A DNA stretch of 11,052 nt from an uncultured Ruminiclostridium sp. (GCA_934462775.1 CAKSIR010000076.1:1-11052), one strand, 5' to 3'; positions 1 through 7,663 are shown, numbered from the stretch's first letter. Notes: a model not told the origin generated them from the letters alone. Program-made: numbers and translations.

Positions 1-6
1 GAGCGA

Positions 7-50
7 CTTAGGGCGCTGCCCTAAGAACCTGCAAGCCTTTGAAAAGGCTT
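7..50. repeat. Pair of intergenic hairpins, possible dispersed repeat
   Basis: Two perfect stem-loops lie side by side. The first has arms CTTAGGGC and GCCCTAAG (7-14 and 18-25) around a 3-base loop. The second has arms AAGCCTT and AAGGCTT (33-39 and 44-50) around TGAA. Neither is followed by a T-run, so they do not look like terminators. Closely spaced short-loop hairpins like these often occur as dispersed intergenic repeats in Clostridia. That reading is an inference, since only one copy is visible here. Confidence 0.4.
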
Positions 51-88
51 GACCTAAACTTTAAATTTGACTTTTTCTACAAGCTGAA

Positions 89-120
89 TCCTCCCTTGTT
101 ATAAAGGGAGGACTTTTGTT
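89..120 (+). terminator. Intrinsic terminator, possibly bidirectional
   Basis: A 9-bp perfect stem (TCCTCCCTT at 89-97 and AAGGGAGGA at 104-112) with a 6-base loop is followed on the plus strand by CTTTTGTT. It sits just past the stop codon of the minus-strand chemotaxis receptor. On the minus strand the bases after the stem are not T-rich, so it is a better terminator for a plus-strand gene entering from the left, outside the window. It could still close the receptor transcript. Confidence 0.55.
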
Positions 121-2065
121 ACATTTTGAACTCGCTGATAATGCTCTGAAGCGTTTCCGAGCTGTTGTTGAACTCGTGGCTTGTTGCCGCACATTCTTCC
201 GATGTTGCGGAGGTGCTTTGTGTGAGGTTGTTTATAGTAGAAATGCTGTCGGTGATTTCGTTTACGCTGTTGGTCTGTTCGGTGGACGCATTGGAAATCT
301 GCGACATAAGGTTCTGAATCTCGCTTATCAGAACGACGATTTCGCTCAGCGACTTTGCTGTTTCGTCTGCGATTGCAGTGCCGTTGTTTACGGCTGAAAT
401 CGAATTTTCAATAAGCACTGTGGTGTTGTTTGCAGCCTCTGCGGATTTGCTTGCGAGGTTTCTTACCTCGTCCGCAACAACCGAGAAGCCCTTTCCCGCT
501 TCGCCTGCTCTTGCTGCTTCAACTGCTGCGTTGAGGGCGAGAATGTTTGTCTGGAATGCAATATCGTCAATGGTTTTGATGATATTGCCGATTTGACCCG
601 ATGTGTTCTTGATCTGGCTCATTGACTCAACCATAAGCGCCATCTTTTCGCTGCTGTCATTGGTCTTGGCAACGGCGGAGTTTACAAGGTCAAGGGCATT
701 CATTGTATGTCTGAGCGTTGTATTCAGATTGTCGGAAATGTTCTCCATGTTGTTCTGAAGATTTTCCATGCTGGTTGACTGCTGAGTTGTGCTTTCTGCA
801 AGGCTGTTTGCAGTCTGGAGTATTTCGTTTGAGCCTGCGCTTACGTCATTAGAAACGCTGCTCAGCGATGAAACGATAGTGTGCAGGCTGTCTGAAATGG
901 TCTGAAGCGAAATCTTGATATTTACGAAGTCGCCTACATAAATATCCCTTGGCTTGACAGATAAATCCTTGCCTGCAAGTCCAACAAGCACGTTGTCTAT
1001 ATCGTCCTCAATATTGCGTATTTTATTGATCGTTTCGTTTGTTGATGAGAATAGAACGGATACCTCGTGGGATTTTGCCCTGACAGACGGCATTGGAGTT
1101 GTCAGATCGCCGTTTGCAAGCTGTTCAAGACGAGCTGAAACAATTGCGAAAGGCTTTGATATTGAATCTGCAATTTTTAAGAAGAAGAAAATACCGGCAA
1201 CCGTAATAATCAACAGAATAACAATTCCGATTGTGAGAGATGTATAGAAGTTTGAAAGATATTCGTCGGAGGTAAGGGTTACCGCAAGCGACCAGCCTTC
1301 TGCCCCGTCAATAGGCATATAGGCGATGTAATTGCTTTTTCCCATGTACTTTATTGTTGTAATGCCGCTTTCGCCTGCGACCATTTTGTCGGCAATGGCT
1401 GCAACGTCATTATAGCTTGAATCTGTCTGTGCAAGATCTCTGAATGTGATTTCCTGTCTTACAAAGTCGTCGTTGTCGTGTGCAATTATGTTGCCGGTGG
1501 AATCAAGAATAAACGCTGTTCCTGTTTTACCGAGATTGATATTGGTAACAAGCTCGCTGAACACGTTGTAGTCGATACCTCCGTAGATTACGCCGTCAAA
1601 AGCGCTGCTCTTTATTTTTGCGCCGCACATTACTGTAATCGAGTTATCGGTAAGTCTTACCAGCGGGCTTGAAATGTATGTAGTTCCGTTCATCGCCTGC
1701 TTGAAATAATCGCGGGCTGAAATATCAGTATCGTTGTAGGTTTTGCCGGTGCTGTATGAAACGGAGAAGTCCTTGAACTTGGTTTCCTCAGCAAGCTCGG
1801 CAAGTATCGCTTTTCTTTCAGCCAGGGATAGCGACTCGTCATAAATCGATGAGTTTCTGGCGGCGGCTTCTATCTGAGATTTATATACCTCTACGCTTTT
1901 CTCAATGGACAGGATGTAAGCGTTGAGCGCTGTATCCATTTCGTCCTTTGCATAATTCAAGGATGAAATATAAGTCATTACCGAGTTTGTAAGGCACATG
2001 GCCATGGTACTGATAATGACAAAGATAAGACCTATTCGGATTATAATTCCTTTCAGCTTTGGCAT
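119..2065 (-). CDS. Methyl-accepting chemotaxis protein (dCache, HAMP, MCP signal domain)
   Basis: This is a transmembrane chemoreceptor that would pass extracellular ligand binding to CheA/CheW. From the N-terminus of the 648-residue product there is a first membrane helix (about 7-30) and an extracellular dCache-type sensor (about 35-275, including the stretch around [14 protein letters not shown]). A second membrane helix (about 279-298) and a HAMP domain follow, then a second HAMP-like stretch (about 358-398, YVGDF). The coiled-coil signalling domain has the invariant hairpin tip [20 protein letters not shown] at about 503-522. There is no C-terminal CheR-docking pentapeptide; the protein ends in SIISEFKM. 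The start chosen is the ATG at 2065, because GGAGG lies 9 bases upstream of it. A TTG two codons earlier is only 3 bases from that site. No che or flagellar genes are nearby, and the ligand cannot be read from sequence. Confidence 0.95.
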   Translation of the reverse strand: MPKLKGIIIRIGLIFVIISTMAMCLTNSVMTYISSLNYAKDEMDTALNAYILSIEKSVEVYKSQIEAAARNSSIYDESLSLAERKAILAELAEETKFKDFSVSYSTGKTYNDTDISARDYFKQAMNGTTYISSPLVRLTDNSITVMCGAKIKSSAFDGVIYGGIDYNVFSELVTNINLGKTGTAFILDSTGNIIAHDNDDFVRQEITFRDLAQTDSSYNDVAAIADKMVAGESGITTIKYMGKSNYIAYMPIDGAEGWSLAVTLTSDEYLSNFYTSLTIGIVILLIITVAGIFFFLKIADSISKPFAIVSARLEQLANGDLTTPMPSVRAKSHEVSVLFSSTNETINKIRNIEDDIDNVLVGLAGKDLSVKPRDIYVGDFVNIKISLQTISDSLHTIVSSLSSVSNDVSAGSNEILQTANSLAESTTQQSTSMENLQNNMENISDNLNTTLRHTMNALDLVNSAVAKTNDSSEKMALMVESMSQIKNTSGQIGNIIKTIDDIAFQTNILALNAAVEAARAGEAGKGFSVVADEVRNLASKSAEAANNTTVLIENSISAVNNGTAIADETAKSLSEIVVLISEIQNLMSQISNASTEQTNSVNEITDSISTINNLTQSTSATSEECAATSHEFNNSSETLQSIISEFKM

Positions 2066-2118
2066 TTTCAATATCCTCCATTTTAACTGCGATTAGCAAC
2101 ATAATGTTACCTATAAAT

Positions 2119-2147
2119 ATTATATTCCAATAAATAGTTGTTGTCAA
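2119..2147 (-). promoter_or_regulatory. Sigma-A promoter of the chemoreceptor gene
   Basis: Read on the minus strand, TTGACA (2147-2142) is followed after exactly 17 bases by TATAAT (2124-2119), a perfect match to the housekeeping consensus. The predicted start near 2112 leaves a leader of about 45 bases before the ATG at 2065. No motility sigma-D/FliA-type promoter was recognised. Confidence 0.85.
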
Positions 2148-2227
2148 TGGATAAATATGTAAGTAAGTGCGTAAAATGTAACCAATTCTAGCACGGAATT
2201 TGTGCATATCGACAAATCGAGCCTTTT

Positions 2228-2249
2228 AAAGTTAGCTTAGAGTAACTTT
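2228..2249. promoter_or_regulatory. Inverted repeat, upstream copy of a putative operator
   Basis: AAAGTTAGC, four bases (TTAG), then AGTAACTTT. The outer seven bases of each arm are perfectly complementary. The layout (9-4-9, 22 bp) and left half-site are identical to the dyad at 2380-2401. It lies about 65 bases upstream of the forward -35 box and about 80 bases upstream of the divergent promoter's -35. The repetition suggests a two-site protein-binding operator in the divergent region. Confidence 0.55.
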
Positions 2250-2315
2250 TGCGTTAAATATTCCGTGAAAATATGGAAGTATGAAAAAAATATACAACGT
2301 ACATGGCTAAAAATG

Positions 2316-2344
2316 TTGACAATTGACGCAAAATGTAATATTAT
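2316..2344 (+). promoter_or_regulatory. Sigma-A promoter of the metal ATPase operon
   Basis: TTGACA (2316-2321) is separated by 17 bases from TATTAT (2339-2344), a 5/6 match to the -10 box. The predicted start is near 2351, giving a leader of about 90 bases that contains the second dyad (2380-2401). The promoter is bracketed by the two 22-bp inverted repeats, which suits repression by a regulator bound to both sites. Confidence 0.7.
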
Positions 2345-2379
2345 AAAGGAAGAATTTGCTGTTATGTGTATTAACTAAA

Positions 2380-2401
2380 AAAGTTAGCAAAGGCTAACTT
2401 T
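2380..2401. promoter_or_regulatory. Inverted repeat, downstream copy of a putative operator
   Basis: A perfect 9-bp dyad: AAAGTTAGC, AAAG, GCTAACTTT. It lies between the predicted transcription start and the first gene of the metal ATPase operon. The GTTAG...CTAAC core recalls the half-sites of DtxR/IdeR-family boxes, though the spacing is wider, so control by an iron- or manganese-responsive regulator is a guess. It could also form an RNA hairpin in the leader, but no T-run follows, so it is not a terminator. A partial extra half-site (TTAACT) begins at 2371. Confidence 0.6.
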
Positions 2402-2439
2402 ACGGCAATTCATGCAAGAGAAAGCTGAGGTATATTTTT

Positions 2440-2697
2440 ATGAAGAACATTTTTAAAAACGAAAAGGTAGGTTTTTTTGCATTGGGCGCATTGGCAGTTG
2501 TTGTCGGCTCCAAAATCGTAAAGAGCAAAACGTTCAGAAACGGCTGCGTTAATACGATTGCAGGCGGCATGAAGCTCAGAAACGAGGCTGCCGCAGCTAT
2601 GACAAAGATGAAGGAAGAAGCTGAGGACATCTGCTTTGAAGCGTCACAGAACAGCAAGTGCGAGGACGATGCTGTTGAGGCTGAGGACGCTGAATAA
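2440..2697 (+). CDS. Small membrane-anchored protein, DUF6110/PacL-like partner of the metal ATPase
   Basis: This is an 85-residue protein with one hydrophobic, glycine/alanine-rich helix at about 10-24 (GFFALGALAVVVGSK). A basic/polar amphipathic region follows (25-60), and then an acidic tail carrying Cys65 and Cys74. A third cysteine is at 36. Proteins of this type sit next to P-type metal ATPases in Clostridia. In mycobacteria the comparable DUF1490 proteins (PacL) accompany CtpC-type pumps, scaffold them in the membrane and bind metal through the C-terminal tail. The same role is inferred here from topology, tail chemistry and position rather than sequence identity. The ATG is preceded by GAGG 9 bases upstream. 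The stop is 14 bases before the ATPase start, so the two are cotranscribed. Confidence 0.85.
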   Translation: MKNIFKNEKVGFFALGALAVVVGSKIVKSKTFRNGCVNTIAGGMKLRNEAAAAMTKMKEEAEDICFEASQNSKCEDDAVEAEDAE

Positions 2698-2711
2698 TCG
2701 GGGATGATTTT

Positions 2712-4790
2712 GTGAAATACACTGTTGTATATGATAAATATAACCGATTAAGAGTGCGCTGCGGTGATTATGCTTTCACAAAGGAAGAAAGCTTCGGCAT
2801 TGCATACGAGCTGAGCAGGCTTGATTTTGTTGAAGAGGCTGCTGCAAATTTCAGAAGCGGAAGCATTCTCGTCACATACAAGAAAGGCGGGAAAAAAGCG
2901 GTCCTTGCGTACATAAAAGGTATGAACAGCCGCAATCTTCCCACAGCGCCTGTTCCGGCAACAGTAAAGGCTGATGAAAAATTTGCTTCCGACCTGTTCG
3001 GAATGGTTACAAGGCGTTTTGTTTCAAGGCTGCTGCCTGCGCCGATAAGAACGGCGGTTACGATTTTCAGAGCAGCCAAGTATATTATTAAAGGTATAGA
3101 CAGCCTGCTGAGGTTCGACATTAACGTATCTGTCCTTGACGCAACATCGATAGGCGTTTCGCTGATTCAGCGCAGCTTCAGCACCGCATCGTCGATTATG
3201 TTTCTGCTTGGACTTTCAGACCTGCTGGAGGATTACACCCGTCAGCGTACCAAGATGGCTCTTTCCGAGTCGCTGTCGCTTAAGGTGGACAAGGTATGGC
3301 TGAAAACAGACGGCGAGCCTGTTCAGATTGCTTTTGCGGACGCAAGAGTGGGCGACGAGCTTATTGTTTACACCGGAAATGTTATCCCGTTTGACGGAAC
3401 GGTTGTTGAAAACGAGGCGATGGTCAACCAGTCGACTATGACGGGCGAATCCGAGCCGGTATTGAAAAAGAGCGGCGACACCGTTTTTGCAGGCACTACC
3501 GTTGAGGCGGGGCAGATTGTAATTTCGGTAATGTCACTTGCGGACGACTCGCGTCTTACAAAAATAATCGGCATGATAGATGAATCGGAAAACCTCAAGG
3601 CAAGCATTCAGGGCAAGGCGGAGCGTCTTGCGGACTCAATAGTTCCGTACAGCTTTATGGGATTCGGCCTTGCATGGCTGCTCACCGGAAATATTCAGCG
3701 CGCCGTGTCGGTGCTTATGGTTGATTTCTCCTGCGCTATCAAGCTGTCAATGCCTATTTCCGTAATTTCGGCAATGCGTGAAGCGGCTGAATACGGCGCG
3801 GCAGTCAAGGGCGGAAAGTACCTTGAAGCCTTTGCTGAGGCCGACACCATTGTATTTGACAAAACGGGTACGCTGACCAATGCAAACCCTAAGGTTATTG
3901 ATGTTGTGACGTTTGCGGGCTATGAGCGCGATTACGTCCTCAAAACAGCAGCCTGCCTTGAGGAGCATTTTCCGCACAGCGTTGCAACAGCAGTTGTAAA
4001 CAAGGCAAAAGAAGAGAACCTTTTCCACGAGGAAGAACACGCAGAGGTTGAATATCTTGTTGCTCACGGAATTGTGACAAACTACAACGGAAAACGTACA
4101 ATTATCGGCTCTGCACACTTTGTTTTTGAGGACGAGTGCGTGCCGCTGACAGATGAACAGCGCAGCGTTATTACCGAAAAGAGCAAGGGCAATTCGTCCA
4201 TTTTCTTAGCAGTGGGCGGCGAGCTTGCAGGAATGTTAGTAATCGACGACCCGATTCGTGAAGAAGCGCCGGAGATAATCTCAATGCTCCGCAAAAAGGG
4301 AATTAACAGAATCTGTATGCTTACAGGCGACGCGGAGGCGGCTGCAAAACGCGTTGCGGCGCAGCTTGGGCTGAATATGTATGTATCGCAGGTTCTGCCT
4401 GAGCATAAGAGCGAGTACATCAAGGCGCTCCAGGCAAACGGTCATAAGGTAATTATGGTAGGCGACGGCGTGAACGATACTCCTGCTCTTGCGGCAGCCG
4501 ATGTGTCCGTTGCCATGAGCGACGGCTCGGATATTGCAAGAGAGGTTGCGGACATAACCCTTTGCAGCGACGAGCTTTCGCAGCTCGTTATTGTCAGGGA
4601 AATAAGCGAAAAGCTGATGAACAGAATTCATTCAAATTACCGCTTTATTGTCGGCTTCAATGCGGCGCTAATTGCGCTTGGCGTGGCCGGAATAATTACT
4701 CCCGCAGCCTCGGCAATTCTGCATAACGGCTCCACAATGCTGATTTCCGCAAAAAGCATGACTAAGCTTATAGAAAACAAGGATAAGTAA
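2712..4790 (+). CDS. Heavy-metal P1B-type ATPase, CtpC-like, with FSC in place of CPC
   Basis: This is an ATP-driven metal exporter of 692 residues. The N-terminal 70 residues resemble an HMA fold (YTVVYD...ILVTYKKG) but lack the CxxC metal site. The core motifs are all present: TGES (244-247), phosphorylation site DKTGT (Asp383), MLTGD (536-540), hinge GDGVNDTP (584-591), and a final membrane helix with HNGST (671-675). Two signature positions deviate. The transmembrane CPC motif reads Phe339-Ser340-Cys341 in a DFSCAIKLSMP context, and the HP dipeptide of the N-domain reads His422-Ser423. Both fit a divergent CtpC-like subgroup in Firmicutes, so copper specificity should not be assumed; Mn, Zn or Fe are candidates. 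It starts at GTG, with GGGGA 7 bases upstream. It follows the small PacL-like gene and ends at a strong terminator. Confidence 0.93.
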   Translation: MKYTVVYDKYNRLRVRCGDYAFTKEESFGIAYELSRLDFVEEAAANFRSGSILVTYKKGGKKAVLAYIKGMNSRNLPTAPVPATVKADEKFASDLFGMVTRRFVSRLLPAPIRTAVTIFRAAKYIIKGIDSLLRFDINVSVLDATSIGVSLIQRSFSTASSIMFLLGLSDLLEDYTRQRTKMALSESLSLKVDKVWLKTDGEPVQIAFADARVGDELIVYTGNVIPFDGTVVENEAMVNQSTMTGESEPVLKKSGDTVFAGTTVEAGQIVISVMSLADDSRLTKIIGMIDESENLKASIQGKAERLADSIVPYSFMGFGLAWLLTGNIQRAVSVLMVDFSCAIKLSMPISVISAMREAAEYGAAVKGGKYLEAFAEADTIVFDKTGTLTNANPKVIDVVTFAGYERDYVLKTAACLEEHFPHSVATAVVNKAKEENLFHEEEHAEVEYLVAHGIVTNYNGKRTIIGSAHFVFEDECVPLTDEQRSVITEKSKGNSSIFLAVGGELAGMLVIDDPIREEAPEIISMLRKKGINRICMLTGDAEAAAKRVAAQLGLNMYVSQVLPEHKSEYIKALQANGHKVIMVGDGVNDTPALAAADVSVAMSDGSDIAREVADITLCSDELSQLVIVREISEKLMNRIHSNYRFIVGFNAALIALGVAGIITPAASAILHNGSTMLISAKSMTKLIENKDK

Positions 4791-4793
4791 AAC

Positions 4794-4821
4794 AAAGGAC
4801 GGCTGATTTGCCGTCCTTTTT
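4794..4821 (+). terminator. Rho-independent terminator of the metal ATPase operon
   Basis: A perfect 10-bp stem, AAAGGACGGC (4794-4803) and GCCGTCCTTT (4810-4819), with loop TGATTT and a T-run on the 3' side. It begins 3 bases after the ATPase stop codon and separates this unit from the methionine operon promoter. Confidence 0.93.
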
Positions 4822-4894
4822 ACAATTACTTCTAACAAAAAATATGAGCCCGACCTTAATTTTTTGAGCAAATATACAAAATAACGGCGGATTG

Positions 4895-4923
4895 TTGACA
4901 ATCAATCCGATAAATGATATAAT
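4895..4923 (+). promoter_or_regulatory. Promoter of the metNIQ operon (extended -10)
   Basis: TTGACA (4895-4900) and TATAAT (4918-4923) are perfect boxes 17 bases apart, and TGA directly precedes the -10 hexamer, giving an extended -10. The predicted start is near 4930, with a leader of about 70 bases. A promoter this strong suggests that regulation is by repression, probably through the dyads that follow. Confidence 0.9.
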
Positions 4924-4929
4924 CCAAAA

Positions 4930-4986
4930 CATACGGAAATTGTATGAATTACTATTATTCTAATAGACATACTTGGAATTGGCCAA
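4930..4986 (+). promoter_or_regulatory. Cluster of dyads in the metN leader, putative operator
   Basis: Three inverted repeats follow the start site. They are CATAC-N7-GTATG (4930-4946), the perfect CTATTA-TTC-TAATAG (4952-4966), and TTGGCCAA (4979-4986). Bases 4974-4980 read TGGAATT, and GGAATT is the conserved end of binding sites for CymR-type Rrf2 repressors of sulfur metabolism in Firmicutes. The matching half is not clear, so that link is weak. The leader is too short for a SAM (S-box) riboswitch or a T-box, so a protein regulator is more likely. Confidence 0.4.
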
Positions 4987-5001
4987 AACTGAGAGGTTAG
5001 T

Positions 5002-5991
5002 ATGATTGAAATTAAACAGCTGAACAAGACGTACAAAACGTCCGAAAAGCAAATCACAGCCCTTGACGACATAAATATTACTATAAACGACGGGGAAATT
5101 TTCGGAATAATCGGTCTTTCGGGCGCTGGAAAAAGTACTCTTGTAAGATGTATCAACCTGCTGGAGCGCCCTACAACAGGCGATGTAATTATTGACGGAA
5201 AGAGCCTTACGCAGCTTTCGCAGAAGGAACTGCTGCTTACAAGAAGAAATATAGGAATGATTTTCCAGAGCTTTAACCTTTTTGAGCAGAGAAACGTACT
5301 GAGAAATGTTTGCTATCCGCTCGAAATTGCCGGTGTAAGCAAGGCGAACGCCATCGAAAAAGCAAGAAAGCTTATTGAACTGGTAGGACTTTCGGATCGG
5401 GAAAAGTCGTTTCCGTCACAGCTTTCGGGCGGTCAGAAGCAGCGTGTTGCAATCGCCCGCGCCCTCGCAACCGACCCTAAATATCTGCTTTGCGATGAAG
5501 CGACAAGCGCGCTTGACCCTAACACAACTCAGCAGATACTCAGCCTGCTTAAAGAAATCAACGAAAAACTGGGAGTAACAATAGTAGTTATCACCCACGA
5601 AATGAAGGTTATTGATAAAATCTGCGACAGGGTTGCGGTTATTGATAAAAGTCACATTGCGGAAATCGGAAACGTTTCGGACGTATTTGCAAATCCGCAG
5701 TCGGAAATTGCAAGAGAGCTTATTCTCCCGCATTCTCCGCTTACTGAAAAGAAAATCGGCACAAAGCTGCTGAGAATCATTTTTGACGGCGAATCCTCAG
5801 ACAAGGCGGTAATCGCAGATATGATACTTGCCTGCCAAACGCCTGTAAACATTATGTTTGCAGATACAAAGGACATAGACGGCAAGGCGTTCGGTCAGAT
5901 AATCATACAGCTTCCCGAGGAGCAGCATGACGCTGACAAAATCAGATGCTGGCTCAAGGCGAATAATATGAAATTCAGCGAGGAGGATTGA
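5002..5991 (+). CDS. metN: Methionine ABC transporter, ATP-binding protein MetN
   Basis: This is the cytoplasmic ATPase of the methionine importer; a dimer would energise MetI. The 329-residue protein carries Walker A GLSGAGKST (38-46), Q-loop Gln89, signature LSGGQKQRVAIARA (141-154), Walker B YLLCDE (161-166) and the switch His199. After the nucleotide-binding domain comes a C-terminal NIL domain (about 250-329), typical of MetN. In characterised homologues this domain binds methionine and shuts transport down by trans-inhibition. The ATG is preceded by GAGAGG about 5 bases upstream. It is the first gene of a three-gene operon whose order (ATPase, permease, binding protein) is the classic metNIQ arrangement. 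Confidence 0.96.
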   Translation: MIEIKQLNKTYKTSEKQITALDDINITINDGEIFGIIGLSGAGKSTLVRCINLLERPTTGDVIIDGKSLTQLSQKELLLTRRNIGMIFQSFNLFEQRNVLRNVCYPLEIAGVSKANAIEKARKLIELVGLSDREKSFPSQLSGGQKQRVAIARALATDPKYLLCDEATSALDPNTTQQILSLLKEINEKLGVTIVVITHEMKVIDKICDRVAVIDKSHIAEIGNVSDVFANPQSEIARELILPHSPLTEKKIGTKLLRIIFDGESSDKAVIADMILACQTPVNIMFADTKDIDGKAFGQIIIQLPEEQHDADKIRCWLKANNMKFSEED

Positions 5992-5993
5992 CC

Positions 5994-6671
5994 ATGTCGG
6001 ATATGTTTTTTAAGCTGTGGGACAACGGTATGCTTCTCACAGGTATATGGGAAACCGTGTACATGACGCTTATTTCAACTATTTTTGCATATCTTATAGG
6101 ACTGCCGCTGGGCGTTCTGCTTTGCGTAACAAGCAAAAACGGTATTCACCCGATTTCGTGGCTGAATAAAGTGCTTGGAATACTGGTAAACGTGTTCAGA
6201 AGTATTCCATTCGTAATTCTTATGGTGGCAATGCTGCCTGTGGCAAAGTTCGTTGTAGGAACAAGCCTTGGCAACAATGCGATGATCGTTACACTTATTA
6301 TTGCGGCTGCCCCTTATGTCGCGCGAATGGTTGAATCCTCAATAAACGAGGTAAACAGCGGCGTTATCGAGGCTGCAAAGGCGATGGGAACTTCCTCCTT
6401 CAAAATCGTGTGGAAGGTGCTTATCCCCGAGGCAAAGCCCTCCCTCATCACCGGCTCGGTCATTTCAATGGTAACAATTCTCGGCTATTCGGCAATGGCG
6501 GGAACTATCGGCGGCGGCGGACTTGGTATGATTGCGCTGACCTACGGTTATCAGAAATACAACAACGACATAATCTGGATTGCGGTTCTTCTCACAATTA
6601 TAATTGTACAGATAATCCAGGAAGTGGGAATGAGAATTGCAAGCAAAACGGACAAGAGAATAAACAAGTAA
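5994..6671 (+). CDS. metI: Methionine ABC transporter, permease MetI
   Basis: This is the membrane channel of the methionine importer, 225 residues, with about five hydrophobic helices (roughly 21-46, 59-85, 96-110, 151-178 and 192-211). The cytoplasmic EAA loop that contacts MetN is at 126-150, with the sequence EAAKAMG followed by IPEAKPS. The start chosen is the ATG at 5994, because AGGAGG ends 7 bases before it. A TTG at 5988 is also in frame but overlaps the metN stop and is too close to that site. The gene begins 2 bases after the metN stop, and its ribosome site is inside the last metN codons, so the two are probably translationally coupled. Confidence 0.95.
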   Translation: MSDMFFKLWDNGMLLTGIWETVYMTLISTIFAYLIGLPLGVLLCVTSKNGIHPISWLNKVLGILVNVFRSIPFVILMVAMLPVAKFVVGTSLGNNAMIVTLIIAAAPYVARMVESSINEVNSGVIEAAKAMGTSSFKIVWKVLIPEAKPSLITGSVISMVTILGYSAMAGTIGGGGLGMIALTYGYQKYNNDIIWIAVLLTIIIVQIIQEVGMRIASKTDKRINK

Positions 6672-6730
6672 TAAGCACTGTAAGGTGTTTATAAATAGAA
6701 AGAAAAAAGCAAAAGAAAAGGAGAAACATC

Positions 6731-7645
6731 ATGAAGAAGTTACTCACATCAATCCTTGCACTGACACTCACATTTGCAGTGGCAGGCTGCGGTTCAACAA
6801 ATGCCGAAACAACAGGCACTTCCGCAGACACAACAGCAGCAGACACATCTGCCGAAGCAGCAGACACAACAGCAGCTGCCGACGCAGCGGACGAAAACAA
6901 GGAGCTTGAAGTAATCAAGGTAGGCGCAAGCTCAACACCGCACGCTGAAATCCTTGAACAGGTTAAGGACGCTCTTAAGGAAGAGGGCTACGACCTTGAA
7001 ATCGTTGTATACGACGATTACGTTCTTCCGAACCAGGCGCTTGCTGACGGCACACTTGACGCTAACTACTTCCAGCACACACCATACCTGAACAACTTCA
7101 ACGCTTCTAACGGCACAGACCTTTCAGCAGCAGTTTCCGTTCACTATGAGCCGTTCGGAATTTACGGCAACGGCGTTGCATCAATTGCAGAAGTTCCGGC
7201 AGGCGCAACAATCATCATTCCTGCTGACGACAGCAACGAAACAAGAGCTTTATTCCTGTTACAGCAGGAAGGCTTAATCAAGCTTCCTGACGACGCTAAC
7301 GCAGAAACAGGCGTTTCAACACTTGACATTGTTGACAACGGCGGATACAACATCGTGGCAGTTCAGGCTGATACGGTTGCTGCACAGCTCAACAACAGCG
7401 ACGCAGGCACAATTGCAGTTATCAACGGCAACTACGCTCTTGCAGCAGGTCTTGACATTGCAAATGCACTTGCAACAGAAGACGCATCAGGCGCAGCTGC
7501 TCAGACATACGCAAACGTTGTAGCAGTAAGAACAGCAGACCTTGAAAGCGCAAAGACGCAGGCTCTTGTAAAGGCTCTTACATCTGACGCTGTTAAGGAA
7601 TACATTGCAAACACATACAACGGCGCAGTTGTAGCAATTTTCTGA
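6731..7645 (+). CDS. metQ: Methionine-binding lipoprotein MetQ
   Basis: This is the extracytoplasmic substrate-binding protein of the methionine importer (NlpA/MetQ family, 304 residues). A lipoprotein signal peptide (MKKLL, then a hydrophobic core) ends at the lipobox VAGC, so Cys20 is the predicted lipidated residue. Residues 21-57 form a flexible Ala/Thr/Asp/Ser linker made partly by an in-frame repeat. The mature domain starts near 58 (LEVIKVGASSTPHAEIL) and contains the family motif around NYFQHTPYL. A ribosome site, AAGGAG, lies 7 bases before the ATG. The 59-base gap after metI shows no terminator, so it belongs to the same operon. Codon use is strongly biased to a few codons (GCA, ACA, AAC), as expected for an abundant protein. 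Confidence 0.95.
   Translation: MKKLLTSILALTLTFAVAGCGSTNAETTGTSADTTAADTSAEAADTTAAADAADENKELEVIKVGASSTPHAEILEQVKDALKEEGYDLEIVVYDDYVLPNQALADGTLDANYFQHTPYLNNFNASNGTDLSAAVSVHYEPFGIYGNGVASIAEVPAGATIIIPADDSNETRALFLLQQEGLIKLPDDANAETGVSTLDIVDNGGYNIVAVQADTVAAQLNNSDAGTIAVINGNYALAAGLDIANALATEDASGAAAQTYANVVAVRTADLESAKTQALVKALTSDAVKEYIANTYNGAVVAIF
6824..6876 (+). repeat. In-frame direct repeat encoding the MetQ linker
   Basis: The 17-base word GCAGACACAACAGCAGC occurs at 6824-6840 and again at 6860-6876. The copies are 36 bases apart, exactly 12 codons. Both encode part of the Ala/Asp/Thr linker (A-D-T-T-A-A) between the lipidated cysteine and the binding domain. This suggests the spacer grew by slippage or duplication without loss of frame. 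Confidence 0.8.
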
Positions 7646-7663
7646 TTAAGGCTTAAATAAGCG

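Noticed and set aside
116..596. Plus-strand open frames opposite the chemoreceptor (116-397, 378-596, and further ones at 954-1247 and 1478-1672).
   Set aside because: They are antisense to a clearly conserved gene, have no convincing ribosome sites and show no recognisable domain.
2198..2217. ATTTGT-N8-ACAAAT inverted repeat in the divergent region.
   Set aside because: It is a 6-bp arm in AT-rich DNA, occurs once and does not match the repeated 22-bp motif; chance is a fair explanation.
2768..4631. Several minus-strand frames of 60-123 codons inside the P-type ATPase gene.
   Set aside because: They overlap a full set of ATPase motifs on the other strand. Their translations are low in recognisable features and they are typical antisense shadows.
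4822..5001. SAM (S-box) riboswitch or T-box upstream of metN.
   Set aside because: The leader after the predicted start is about 70 bases and lacks the multi-helix layout, a T-box sequence or a terminator/antiterminator pair.
5988..5993. TTG as the start of metI.
   Set aside because: AGGAGG is placed correctly for the ATG at 5994 and too close to the TTG.
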